Shown here: in pieces, positions 8,977 to 16,446 of the stretch
Position numbering within the stretch: position 1 is the first letter of the stretch
Layout of the letters: every line of letters starts with the position of its first letter
Assembly: GCA_963721405.1 (NCBI GenBank)
Contig: CAVRJA010000004.1
Span: 682,001 to 746,000, forward strand
DNA from: JAFNAG01 sp963721405
Lineage (GTDB): Bacteria; Acidobacteriota; UBA6911
Direction: 5' to 3'
Length of the DNA: 64,000 nt
The notes under the pieces: generated by a model
Told to the model about the DNA's origin: nothing
The model's database searches: none
The model's input: only the letters and a program-made list of their open reading frames with translations
Made by a program: the position numbers and the translations under genes

Positions 8977-9705
8977 TCACCTGCGCAGCAATTCGGGGAT
9001 GAAGGCGTTGTGCAGACGATTGGCGTAGTTCGTTCTCAGTCTATTGATGTCCCGGAACGGATTGAAGGGCGTGGTCAACGACACAGCAAGCTTCCCCAGC
9101 CTGTCGTTCAAGAAGTAGTCGATAGCATTGATATAGTCCATTTTGGATGACAGAAAATTCTCGAGGTCAGCCTGGCTCACAAGCGTGCCGGTGACATAAT
9201 CCCGATTGAACTTCCTGGCTCCCACTTCCGAGCGGTAGACGTTGGTGAGCATCACCGCCAGAAACTCCTCGTGGTCCTGCATCTTGTCAAGGGGCGCCTG
9301 GTTCGATCCCGCAAAACCATAATTCGTAAAGCGGGAAGCGTGGACCATCTCATGAAAGAGCGATTCGACAGGGCGGTAACCGGGAAAGCGCCCGCACCGA
9401 TCGAAGGACCAGGTCTCCGGTGAGTATTGAATCCGCACCCCCGTCTTCAAGTCGCTTGTTATCTGGCCGGTTAGTGCGTTGCAGGCATCCCCCGTATACG
9501 GCACGATGTAAACCGGTACGGAGGCGCACAGGCTCCTGTACAAACACCGGCCCACACGGGTATTGCCGATGGCGTTCAGGGTCACCCGAATGCGCTCTTC
9601 GTAAGCTTTCGCGGCGGGCCCATTGTTGTCCTCGAATGGGAATTCGCCGCGCCGATACTTGGGGTTTCCGTGGATGATGATATTGTACGGCAGATACTTG
9701 ATCAT
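8977..9705 (-). CDS. Putative NleD-like (M91-type) zinc metallopeptidase
   Basis: A 242-residue protein with no signal peptide or membrane segment. The key feature is LFHEMVHASRF, an HExxH zincin motif near residue 130. About 30 residues later HEEFLAVMLTNVYRSE supplies a candidate third ligand or downstream glutamate, as in the M91 family, which contains the type III effector NleD. Start is ATG 9705 with GAGAGGAG two bases upstream; a GTG at 9729 is the alternative. The gene stands alone with no secretion genes nearby. Family assignment rests on motif layout only; a general zincin toxin domain is the main alternative. Confidence 0.55.
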   Translation of the reverse strand: MIKYLPYNIIIHGNPKYRRGEFPFEDNNGPAAKAYEERIRVTLNAIGNTRVGRCLYRSLCASVPVYIVPYTGDACNALTGQITSDLKTGVRIQYSPETWSFDRCGRFPGYRPVESLFHEMVHASRFTNYGFAGSNQAPLDKMQDHEEFLAVMLTNVYRSEVGARKFNRDYVTGTLVSQADLENFLSSKMDYINAIDYFLNDRLGKLAVSLTTPFNPFRDINRLRTNYANRLHNAFIPELLRR

Positions 9706-10174
9706 GGCTCCTCTCGATCCTGGCCCCACACCTCACAGGCCTGGGGCACAATGCCAGGCAGCGCAGGCAGGGATTCGCGCGTCGAAAAGGGGGTGCGGTC
9801 GCACCCTGCACTGCAGTGAGGTGAAGCGCAGGAGGAACTTGCTGCCGGCCGTGCGTTTGGCCCGGTTTGGATGCATTGCCTGGAAGTGCCTCTACACACC
9901 CTGATGACACCTTCCGATCCCTCCACCCCTTACAAAAACTATAACTCATGGCGGCGTTTCAGGACGCCAAATTTGCATCTTTTCAACGGCGCATGATCAT
10001 ATTTGATGGCATGAATCGTGCCCTGTCTGGGACCCACGAAGACGTCGAAGACCGCAAAGGACACCGCACGGAAGAGCGGATCCCGGACCAGTCCGGCCAT
10101 ATTGCCCACCCGTGTCACGGAGGAAGTTCACGGAGAAGTTCTCTGTGTTCCTGTGTCTCCGTGGTTTGAAATTG
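9706..10174. other. Intergenic region with cross-genome-type repeat remnants
   Basis: No supported gene. A GGGTGCG-GT-CGCACCC hairpin lies near 9790. A stretch of CACGGAG/TCTCCGTGG-type units at about 10115-10167 (inverted CACGGAG against CTCCGTG) resembles short intergenic repeats I have seen in unrelated bacterial genomes. A 74-codon frame (9702-9926, minus) overlaps the metallopeptidase start but has a Ser/Cys/Pro-rich composition unlike protein. Confidence 0.4.
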
Positions 10175-10573
10175 TCACGCCAGATTGAGGGGAACGAAGC
10201 GCGCCATGTGGGCGAAATCGGCATCCGCGGCGAGAATGGACAGGCCGTGGCGTATGCATAGCTGTGCGAGCAGCACGTCGATCGTGCCGGCCTGCACGCC
10301 CTTCTGGCGCAGCCTGACCTTGAGAGCGGCGGCTTCCATATGGTCCCTTCGCTCCGGAACAATACTCGGCAGGCTGGCGAAAGTCCTGAGAATCTTTTCC
10401 CGGGATTTCGGCGTACTGAATCCCTGAAGGAGCTCCTGAAGGACCAGGCCGGTGGTGAAGAGGGCATCCTCACACTGGAGGGCCGTTCTCAGGCGCTGTA
10501 CTTCCCGGGAGTCCGCCGGGGAGTCTCGGCGCAACGCAGCGGACCAGACGCTGGTGTCGACCAGGATATTCAT
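10175..10573 (-). CDS. vapC: VapC-type PIN-domain toxin ribonuclease
   Basis: A 132-residue PIN-domain protein. Acidic residues expected for metal binding are visible: Asp in NILVDTSVW at the N-terminus, Glu in VLQELLQGF, Asp in GTIDVLLAQL and Asp in LAADADF near the C-terminus. It is predicted to be a Mg-dependent RNase whose targets in characterised VapC proteins are tRNA or rRNA. The ATG overlaps the antitoxin stop as ATGA (10570-10573), so translation is coupled. An upstream extension to 10612 lies inside the antitoxin gene and is rejected. Confidence 0.9.
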   Translation of the reverse strand: MNILVDTSVWSAALRRDSPADSREVQRLRTALQCEDALFTTGLVLQELLQGFSTPKSREKILRTFASLPSIVPERRDHMEAAALKVRLRQKGVQAGTIDVLLAQLCIRHGLSILAADADFAHMARFVPLNLA

Positions 10574-10767
10574 CGGGACCGCTCCTTCTTGTAATCGAAG
10601 GCCGGATCCCATTCGAGCGTGGCGAAAAGCTCGAGGATGCGCCGCTGTTCGCGGCGGGCAATGAATTCCTGTAGGGCTTTGGTCACGGCAGCCCTTTTGG
10701 TTTTCTCGCCGCTGACCTGGAGAGCCTTGTCGATGAGTTCGGGATCGATGGAGAGATTAGTAGCCAT
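10570..10767 (-). CDS. vapB: VapB-type antitoxin
   Basis: A 65-residue protein. The N-terminal half is a ribbon-helix-helix-like DNA-binding segment (TNLSIDPELIDKAL, then KTKRAAVTKALQEFI). The C-terminal tail (LEWDPAFDYKKERSR) is the usual toxin-neutralising, Trp/Phe-containing arm. Start is ATG 10767 with GGAGG seven bases upstream; the longer frame to 10857 is not supported. It should bind VapC and repress its own operon through the inverted repeat that overlaps its start. Confidence 0.88.
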   Translation of the reverse strand: MATNLSIDPELIDKALQVSGEKTKRAAVTKALQEFIARREQRRILELFATLEWDPAFDYKKERSR

Positions 10768-10785
10768 GTGTGAACCTCCACACAT
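10766..10785. promoter_or_regulatory. Candidate VapB operator (inverted repeat over the vapB start)
   Basis: ATGTGTG (10766-10772) and CACACAT (10779-10785) form a perfect 7-bp inverted repeat with a 6-bp spacer that covers the vapB Shine-Dalgarno and start codon. A further CACACA follows at 10791. Autoregulation through such sites is usual for VapBC; binding here is inferred. Confidence 0.55.
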
Positions 10786-10968
10786 ATAATCACACAAATC
10801 GTGCCGGATGTCCAAAGTCCAAGCCCGCATCCACCAGCCGGGGGTTGGCGTGCACACTCAACACTCCCCTGATGGAAGGCGGCATGGTTGCTACGATCAG
10901 GGCTGGCAAGTTCCTGGAATCAGCCCCGCATCCGATGACATGTCACGGGATTTTTGCCGGGGCACACC

Positions 10969-11340
10969 TTACCGGCGCTTTGAACGGGACTCTTCCGCGA
11001 TCTGGCTGAGGCGTGTCTTGATCAATTTGCGGATGAGCGTCGCCGGCAGCGGCTTGTCGACCGCAAAATGGAGCGCCCCTTTTGTGATCGTGTACTTCGC
11101 GACGTCATCGGGCATCGCACTGAATACGGACCCGCTCATTGGAAAATACGAGCAGTGGTTTTTGTATGCCGAAAATCCCGCGACCCCGATCCCGTCCACT
11201 TTGTAAGCGGGAACGCCGTAGGCTATGCACTCTTGCGCATCCGGGAGTATCGCCCGGATCGTGGAGCGCACGGCACGCAAGGTGGACCGGTGCGGCTCGG
11301 GAACTTTGGCCAGGTACGCGTCAATATCGTTCTCAGACAT
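10969..11340 (-). CDS. DUF1801 (YdhG-like) small protein
   Basis: A 123-residue protein with the DUF1801 pattern: ECIAYGVPAYK, then the Tyr/His/Phe-rich core NHCSYFPMSGSV, then a basic C-terminus. Family members are small cytoplasmic proteins of unclear biochemical role; some are described as iron-chaperone-like. It lies 18 bp downstream of the DinB-like gene on the same strand, so the two are probably co-transcribed. Confidence 0.8.
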   Translation of the reverse strand: MSENDIDAYLAKVPEPHRSTLRAVRSTIRAILPDAQECIAYGVPAYKVDGIGVAGFSAYKNHCSYFPMSGSVFSAMPDDVAKYTITKGALHFAVDKPLPATLIRKLIKTRLSQIAEESRSKRR

Positions 11341-11358
11341 TTTTGGCGGCTCCGGTTC

Positions 11359-11862
11359 CTAGACCGGCGGCTCGGGTTGCCCATACGCAGCCCAATCTTC
11401 CAGGGCGGGACCGTATACGCCGGGAACCCTCACACCCGCCTGGCGCAGCAACACCGTCATCTGGCCCCGGTGATGCGCCTGATGCATCATGAGGGCGGTC
11501 AGTGTGATCCCGCGCTTCCAGTTTTCGCCGTACATGTTGTCTTCGATCTCGAGTGTGGCGTCACTCCATTTGTTCTTCACTTCCCCGGCCAGCGCAATGC
11601 TTGCGTCGTCATAGGCCTGCTTGATGGCGGCGACATTATCCGGCACCGGGGCGGCGGGATCGACTCCCGTCACCGAAAGCCCGGTTTTGTTCATCATTTC
11701 CGGAATGGTCTGCGCCAGATGCCACGCAAGCCGGCCCAGGGTCCGATGTCCGGGTGCGACCGGCTGGCCGAGCGTTTCGTCTGTCATTGCGGCGATCATC
11801 TTGCCTGTGCTGGCGGCCTCATACTCCCAGTTTCGCAGAAAGTCCTCAATCTTACGGTACAT
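11359..11862 (-). CDS. DinB-family protein
   Basis: A 167-residue four-helix-bundle protein of the DinB/YfiT-like superfamily. The metal-binding histidines expected for the family are visible in RLAWHLAQTI and in the C-terminal HQAHHRGQMTVLLRQAG. Characterised relatives are metal-dependent thiol-S-transferases or damage-inducible proteins of unknown activity. Start is ATG 11862, preceded by AAGGAAAGGAAC; an ATG at 11883 is possible. It is first of a probable two-gene unit with the DUF1801 gene. Confidence 0.82.
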   Translation of the reverse strand: MYRKIEDFLRNWEYEAASTGKMIAAMTDETLGQPVAPGHRTLGRLAWHLAQTIPEMMNKTGLSVTGVDPAAPVPDNVAAIKQAYDDASIALAGEVKNKWSDATLEIEDNMYGENWKRGITLTALMMHQAHHRGQMTVLLRQAGVRVPGVYGPALEDWAAYGQPEPPV

Positions 11863-11967
11863 GGCAAGTTCCTTTCCTTGCATACGATCATATCATGTCC
11901 TGTGACGATTCATGCACTTGGCGCGCCCGCTGTATCCGGCAGCCTGTCTTGAAGGGTAACTACCTGG

Positions 11968-12085
11968 TCATTCAATCCCGAACACTTCGGTGCGCAGCAA
12001 TGTCTGTTTGGACTGCGCTCCCAGACGGCGATCCGCATTTCATAAAACCCGGCAGGAAGGCCGGCGAGGTCGATCAAGCCGGCGA
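11968..12085 (-). pseudogene. Frameshifted C-terminal remnant of an unidentified protein
   Basis: Read on the minus strand, one frame gives VAGLIDLAGLPAGFYEMRIA then VWER. A one-base shift near 12010 continues as QSKQTLLRTEVFGIE and a stop at 11968. This looks like the last strand pair of a secreted beta-rich domain with a single frameshift. There is no start, and the upstream part is missing. The family is not recognised with confidence. Confidence 0.45.
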
Positions 12086-12125
12086 CACTGGTCCCTCCTG
12101 ACTCCTGGCTCCTGACTCCATCCTC

Positions 12126-12368
12126 TCACCGTCTCGCCGGCCTGATGTTGCGGCTATAATAGATGTCGGCCGGAATGTGATGCCCGATGTACACCTTCTC
12201 GAGCAGCGCATAGAGTGTCGGGTCGTACGCTTTGAGATCGTCGGGAGTCTGTACGCGCGTGTCGCCGTCATAAAACTCGAAATTCGACCAGAACCACCAC
12301 TGCGTGCCTTCCGCCCAGTACTCGGCAATTGTGTTCTCGGCGTACTTTTGGATCTTTGCAGAGGCAAC
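12126..12368 (-). pseudogene. C-terminal stub of a secreted zinc-metallopeptidase-like protein
   Basis: An open frame of about 75 codons without a start encodes IQKYAENTIAEYWAEGTQWW, then FWSNFEFYDG, DDLKAYDPTLYALLEKVY and a stop at 12126. The AEYWAEGTQWW and LKAYDPxLxxLLxxVY pattern is the usual C-terminal end of large secreted metallopeptidase-like proteins. An in-frame stop just upstream (about 12371) and the neighbouring aminotransferase start show that the N-terminal part is gone. Confidence 0.6.
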
Positions 12369-12449
12369 AAATCATTTCGCGACGCCGTGGGCTGCGATAT
12401 GATAGCCGCACGTTGCTTGCCGCCATCTTTTTGAAAATAGGGAGGAGAA

Positions 12450-13625
12450 ATGCTTTCCATGGTCAATACCACACGCAGGCGGTTTATGGGAGGGCTGGCC
12501 GCGGTCGCGGGCGGCAGGGCCCTGTCTTCCTTCGGTTTCCCCCGGCAGGACAAACGTCCTGCGGCCAAAGCAAACCTTTCCCCGGCCGCGGCTGCCGCCG
12601 AGTACGACAGGATGGCCAAGCTCGCTTCCAATGAAAACCCTTACGGCCCGTCGGAGGCAGTGTTGAAGGCCATGAACGACGCGTGGAAATACTCGAACCG
12701 CTACAGCTACCCGGACGGGGGCATCGTGGAGGCGATCGCGGAACATCATGCCGTCAAACCGGAAAGTGTCCTCATCGGCGCCGGGTCGGCCGAGATCCTG
12801 AAAGCCGCTGACGACGCCTTTCTTCCCGATCACCGCAAGGTGATCGGGGTGGACCCGACATTCGAAACCGTGTTCAGATACGCGACCAACAGCAAGGCCC
12901 AGGCCATCGCGGTGCCGCTGCGACCGGATTATGCGGCCGATATCAGGGAGATCATCCGCGTCACGAAGCTGAACGCGCGCGACGTCGGCCTTGTTTACAT
13001 ATGCAATCCAAACAATCCGACGGGGAACATCGTCCCCAAGGACGAAATCAAACTGCTGCTCGACAGCATCCCGGAGGAGATCCCGGTGCTGATCGATGAG
13101 GCCTACCATCATTTCGTGGAGAATCCGAACTACGAGTCGTCCATGAAGTATGTGCTCCAGGGCCGCAAGGTGATCATCACCCGGACCTTTTCCAAGATCT
13201 CCGGACTCGCGGGCATGCGCCTGGGATATGGGGTCGCACCGAAAGAGGTAATCGATCAGATGCGGCAGGTGATTTACAACAGCAGCATGAACGCACTGGC
13301 GAAGCACGGCGCCGTGGCGGCGCTCAAGGACACTGCGAACGATGCGAGGGTCAGTCGTCTTGTCCGGCAGCTGCGCGATCGGACAATGTCGGAACTGCGG
13401 TCCATGGGCTTCGAGCTCATCCCGTCGGACACGAATTTTTTCATGGTCAACATCAGGAAGGATGCCACGGAAGTCCGGGAGGCCTTCAGGAAGAAGGGAG
13501 TCCTGGTCGGCCGCAAGTTTCCGCCCATGGACCAATGGCTGCGGGTTTCAGTGGGCGCCGCGGAGGAGATGAAGCTCTTCATGAACGCGTTCAAGGAGAT
13601 CTTTCCCGCCGCCGTCGCACAGTAA
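12450..13625 (+). CDS. Tat-exported HisC-like PLP aminotransferase
   Basis: A 391-residue fold-type I aminotransferase related to histidinol-phosphate transaminase. Visible landmarks are LASNENPYGP (substrate loop), CNPNNPTG, the cofactor Asp in VLIDEAYHHF, and the Schiff-base lysine in RTFSKISGLAGMRLGYG. It begins with a twin-arginine signal (NTTRRRFMGGLAAVAGG), unlike cytoplasmic HisC, so it is probably folded with PLP and exported. The ATG follows GGGAGGAG; an ATG at 12459 is the alternative. No his genes are nearby, so histidine synthesis is unlikely. Periplasmic amino-acid interconversion is an inference. Confidence 0.88.
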   Translation: MLSMVNTTRRRFMGGLAAVAGGRALSSFGFPRQDKRPAAKANLSPAAAAAEYDRMAKLASNENPYGPSEAVLKAMNDAWKYSNRYSYPDGGIVEAIAEHHAVKPESVLIGAGSAEILKAADDAFLPDHRKVIGVDPTFETVFRYATNSKAQAIAVPLRPDYAADIREIIRVTKLNARDVGLVYICNPNNPTGNIVPKDEIKLLLDSIPEEIPVLIDEAYHHFVENPNYESSMKYVLQGRKVIITRTFSKISGLAGMRLGYGVAPKEVIDQMRQVIYNSSMNALAKHGAVAALKDTANDARVSRLVRQLRDRTMSELRSMGFELIPSDTNFFMVNIRKDATEVREAFRKKGVLVGRKFPPMDQWLRVSVGAAEEMKLFMNAFKEIFPAAVAQ

Positions 13626-13698
13626 AGTTGACAACTCCGGGAAACCGCGGACACCGCGGATCTCCCATCGACGACAATTCGATCTATTGTCCGTCAGG

Positions 13699-13769
13699 GT
13701 CGGAGTCGGTATCGGAATCGGCCATTGGACTCGATGTTTTGGATTCCGACACCGATTCCGGCCCCGACG
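13699..13769. repeat. Degenerate hexamer inverted-repeat element B
   Basis: Left arm (13699-13722) is a run of TCGGNN units (TCGGAG TCGGTA TCGGAA TCGG). Right arm (13742-13769) is the reverse-complement type (ATTCCG ACACCG ATTCCG GCCCCG). A 19-bp spacer separates them. It lies between the aminotransferase stop and the M14 gene start, outside coding sequence. The architecture matches elements A and C; the hexamer is different. Confidence 0.65.
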
Positions 13770-13812
13770 TTTTTTAACTTTGGCCTGAATTGGATGGCAT
13801 GGAGGGATTCCG

Positions 13813-16446
13813 ATGAAAAGAGAAATGAGAGTCATTCTGGCGCTTCCCATCGTCGTGGTACTGGCTCTTGCCGGTTCGGGCCTCCCGACCCTGAGTGTTC
13901 AGGCGCAGAGCCAGGTCACATCGCCTGAAAAGTTCTTCGGGTTCCAGATGGGCGCCGACAGGAAGATTGCGCGCTGGGACAAGCTCGTGGAGTATTACCG
14001 GCTTCTGGAAAAGGAGGGCGGCGGCAAACTCAAGGTCGTCAACATGGGCCCGACCGAGATGGGCAATCCCTTCCTCCTGTGCATATTCACCTCGCCGGCG
14101 AATCAGGCGAACCTGGAAACGCTCCGGCAGAACAACCTCAAGCTCAGCGATCCGCGCGGGATTCCGGAAGCCGAGGCGAGAAAGATCGCGGCAGCAGGCA
14201 AACCGTTGGTCGCAATGACGATGAGCATGCACGCCACCGAGATCGGTGGCGCTCAGATGTCGCCCGAGCTCGCGTACGACCTGCTGACGCGGTCCGATTC
14301 CGAGGCACGGAGGATTCTGGACGACGTCATCTTCCTGCTGATTCCCTCCTTCAATCCCGACGGCGAGATCATGGTGACCGACTTCTACAACAAGTATCTC
14401 GGGACCGAGTATGAGGGGGCGGCGCCCCCATGGCTGTACAACAAGTATGTCGGCCACGACAACAACCGCGATGCCCTCACCATGAACATGAAGGAGTCGC
14501 AGTACGCGGGGAAAGTGTTGTTCACGGAGTGGAAGCCCCAGGCATATTTCGACTTCCACCACATGGGCAGCTATGGAGCGCGGATTTACTACCCGCCTTA
14601 CGCCGAGCCGATCCGGCCCCTGGCCGATCCGCTGGTTTGGCGGGAGTCGGCGTGGTACGGCGCCGAGATGGCGAACAAGGCGGAAGAGGCCGGGCTCTCG
14701 GGAGTGATGAACAACGGCCAGTATTCCGGCTGGGGCCATTTCGGGTTCCACTGGATCACTCCGTTCCACAACATCGCCGGCATGCTGACCGAGTCGGCAA
14801 GCGCGCGGCTGGCGACGCCGCTCTACATCGACCCGAGCCAGATTACAAGCGGGGCGCGGAACCTCGAACACCCGACGCAGGAACAGATGAACTTCCCGGA
14901 TCCTTGGCCGGGCGGCTGGTGGCGCCTGCGGGACATCGTCGAGCGCCAGAAGGTCGCGGCCTGGGCCCTGTTGGACTGCGTGGCGCGAAACTCGGAAACC
15001 ATCGTCTGGGACACCTGGCTGAAGGCGACCCGGCAGACGGAACGCGGCGTCAACGGCAAACCAGCTGCTTATGCGATCTCGGCGATCCAGAACGATTCGC
15101 TCACGCTCTACAAGTTGATCAACGCGTTGCTGAACCAGGGCATCGAGGTGATGCAGTCGGCGAAGGGATTCACGACGCAGGACGGCGTGATCTACCCCTC
15201 CGGCTCCTTTTACGTGGCGCTGGCCCAGCCCAAGATGGGACTTATCCGCTACCTGCTGGGTGAAACGCACTACCCGGACAACGAGTGGACCCGGCAGCAG
15301 GACGGGACGCCGATCCGGCCCTATGACATGGGGCAGGACGTGCTGGCCGAATACATGGGTATCAAAGTCGATCCGCTGGACGCGGCGCTCAAAGGCGACT
15401 TTGTGAAGGTGGCGGCTCGGATCGAGTGGGCCGGCAAGGCTGCCAGGGGACCAGCGGGCTATTTCATCGATGGGCGGCTGAACGACGCCTTCAAGGCGGT
15501 CAACCTGCTCTTTGACAAGAATGTCCCGATGCGGCGCGCCGACAGTGACGACAACGGCGTGCGGCGCGGAGATTTTCTTGTGTCGCCGTCGGCGCCCGAC
15601 ACGCTGGTCGCGGAAATCGCGAAGCAGACCGGCGTCGGCTTCCACGCACTGAATGCGGAACCGAAACAGGCGCACGAACTGAAACGGCAGCGCATCGGCA
15701 TGTACCAGCGCTACCGCGGCGGCAACATGGACGAGGGTTGGACGCGCTTCCTTTTGGAAGCGCAGTTCCTGTTCCCGTTCAAGAGCGTCTATGATGCCGA
15801 GATCAAGAAGGGCAATCTCAACGCCAACTATGACGTGTTCATCTTCGCGGACGACAGCACCGGCGCCATCACCGGCGAACCCGACGGAGGCAGAGGGGGC
15901 GGCGGCCGCGGCAGCGCGTTTGCGGCTGTTCCCGACTCGACGCCGCCGGAGTACCGGAGCGGCATCGGCAGCGACGGCGTGAACGCGATCAGGGATTTCG
16001 TGGCCAAAGGCGGCACGCTGATTACGCTCGGCGGGGCCACTGACTTTGCGATCACCAGGCTGGGGCTGCCGGTCCGCAACGTGGTGGCCGGCCTGAGCAC
16101 CAAGGAGTTCTTCTGTCCCGGATCGACCCTGCGCGTGAAGGTCGACAATTCAAACCCGTTGGCGTACGGAATGCCCGAGGATGCTCTGGTGCTGTTCCAC
16201 TACAGCCCGGCATTCGATGTGGCGGCTACGAACTTCAACGAAAGGAACCAGATCATCGTTCGCTATGCCGATCGCAACGTCGAGCGAAGCGGCTGGCTGA
16301 ACGGCGAGAAATTCATTGCCGGCAGGACGGCCATGGCATCGATCGCCTATGGTCAAGGCAGAGCGATCCTGATCGGTTTCCGGACCCAGAATCGCGCCCA
16401 GACCCACGGCACATACAAATTCCTGTTCAACGCTTTGGTGCGTTAA
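13813..16446 (+). CDS. Secreted M14 zinc carboxypeptidase-like peptidase
   Basis: An 877-residue protein with a Sec signal (VILALPIVVVLALAGSG, cleavage near VQAQS). The M14 metal site is visible as HATE in SMHATEIGG and the third histidine in YFDFHHMGS. FNPDGE and HDNNRD between them are typical for this branch. A Gly-rich loop (GGRGGGGRGSAF) precedes a C-terminal flavodoxin/GATase-like domain common in long secreted M14 proteins. The ATG follows GGAGGGATTCC. Its TAA stop overlaps the stop of the convergent histidine kinase. It likely trims peptides in the periplasm; the substrate is unknown. Confidence 0.88.
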   Translation: MKREMRVILALPIVVVLALAGSGLPTLSVQAQSQVTSPEKFFGFQMGADRKIARWDKLVEYYRLLEKEGGGKLKVVNMGPTEMGNPFLLCIFTSPANQANLETLRQNNLKLSDPRGIPEAEARKIAAAGKPLVAMTMSMHATEIGGAQMSPELAYDLLTRSDSEARRILDDVIFLLIPSFNPDGEIMVTDFYNKYLGTEYEGAAPPWLYNKYVGHDNNRDALTMNMKESQYAGKVLFTEWKPQAYFDFHHMGSYGARIYYPPYAEPIRPLADPLVWRESAWYGAEMANKAEEAGLSGVMNNGQYSGWGHFGFHWITPFHNIAGMLTESASARLATPLYIDPSQITSGARNLEHPTQEQMNFPDPWPGGWWRLRDIVERQKVAAWALLDCVARNSETIVWDTWLKATRQTERGVNGKPAAYAISAIQNDSLTLYKLINALLNQGIEVMQSAKGFTTQDGVIYPSGSFYVALAQPKMGLIRYLLGETHYPDNEWTRQQDGTPIRPYDMGQDVLAEYMGIKVDPLDAALKGDFVKVAARIEWAGKAARGPAGYFIDGRLNDAFKAVNLLFDKNVPMRRADSDDNGVRRGDFLVSPSAPDTLVAEIAKQTGVGFHALNAEPKQAHELKRQRIGMYQRYRGGNMDEGWTRFLLEAQFLFPFKSVYDAEIKKGNLNANYDVFIFADDSTGAITGEPDGGRGGGGRGSAFAAVPDSTPPEYRSGIGSDGVNAIRDFVAKGGTLITLGGATDFAITRLGLPVRNVVAGLSTKEFFCPGSTLRVKVDNSNPLAYGMPEDALVLFHYSPAFDVAATNFNERNQIIVRYADRNVERSGWLNGEKFIAGRTAMASIAYGQGRAILIGFRTQNRAQTHGTYKFLFNALVR

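Noticed and set aside
9702..9926. 74-codon frame overlapping the metallopeptidase start (ATGA)
   Set aside because: The overlap is suggestive, but the Ser/Cys/Pro-rich product has no protein-like pattern and crosses a palindromic repeat.
13774..15675. 633-codon open frame on the minus strand
   Set aside because: It is antisense to the M14 carboxypeptidase, has no family motif, and its Arg/Val/His-rich composition is typical of a GC-rich shadow frame.
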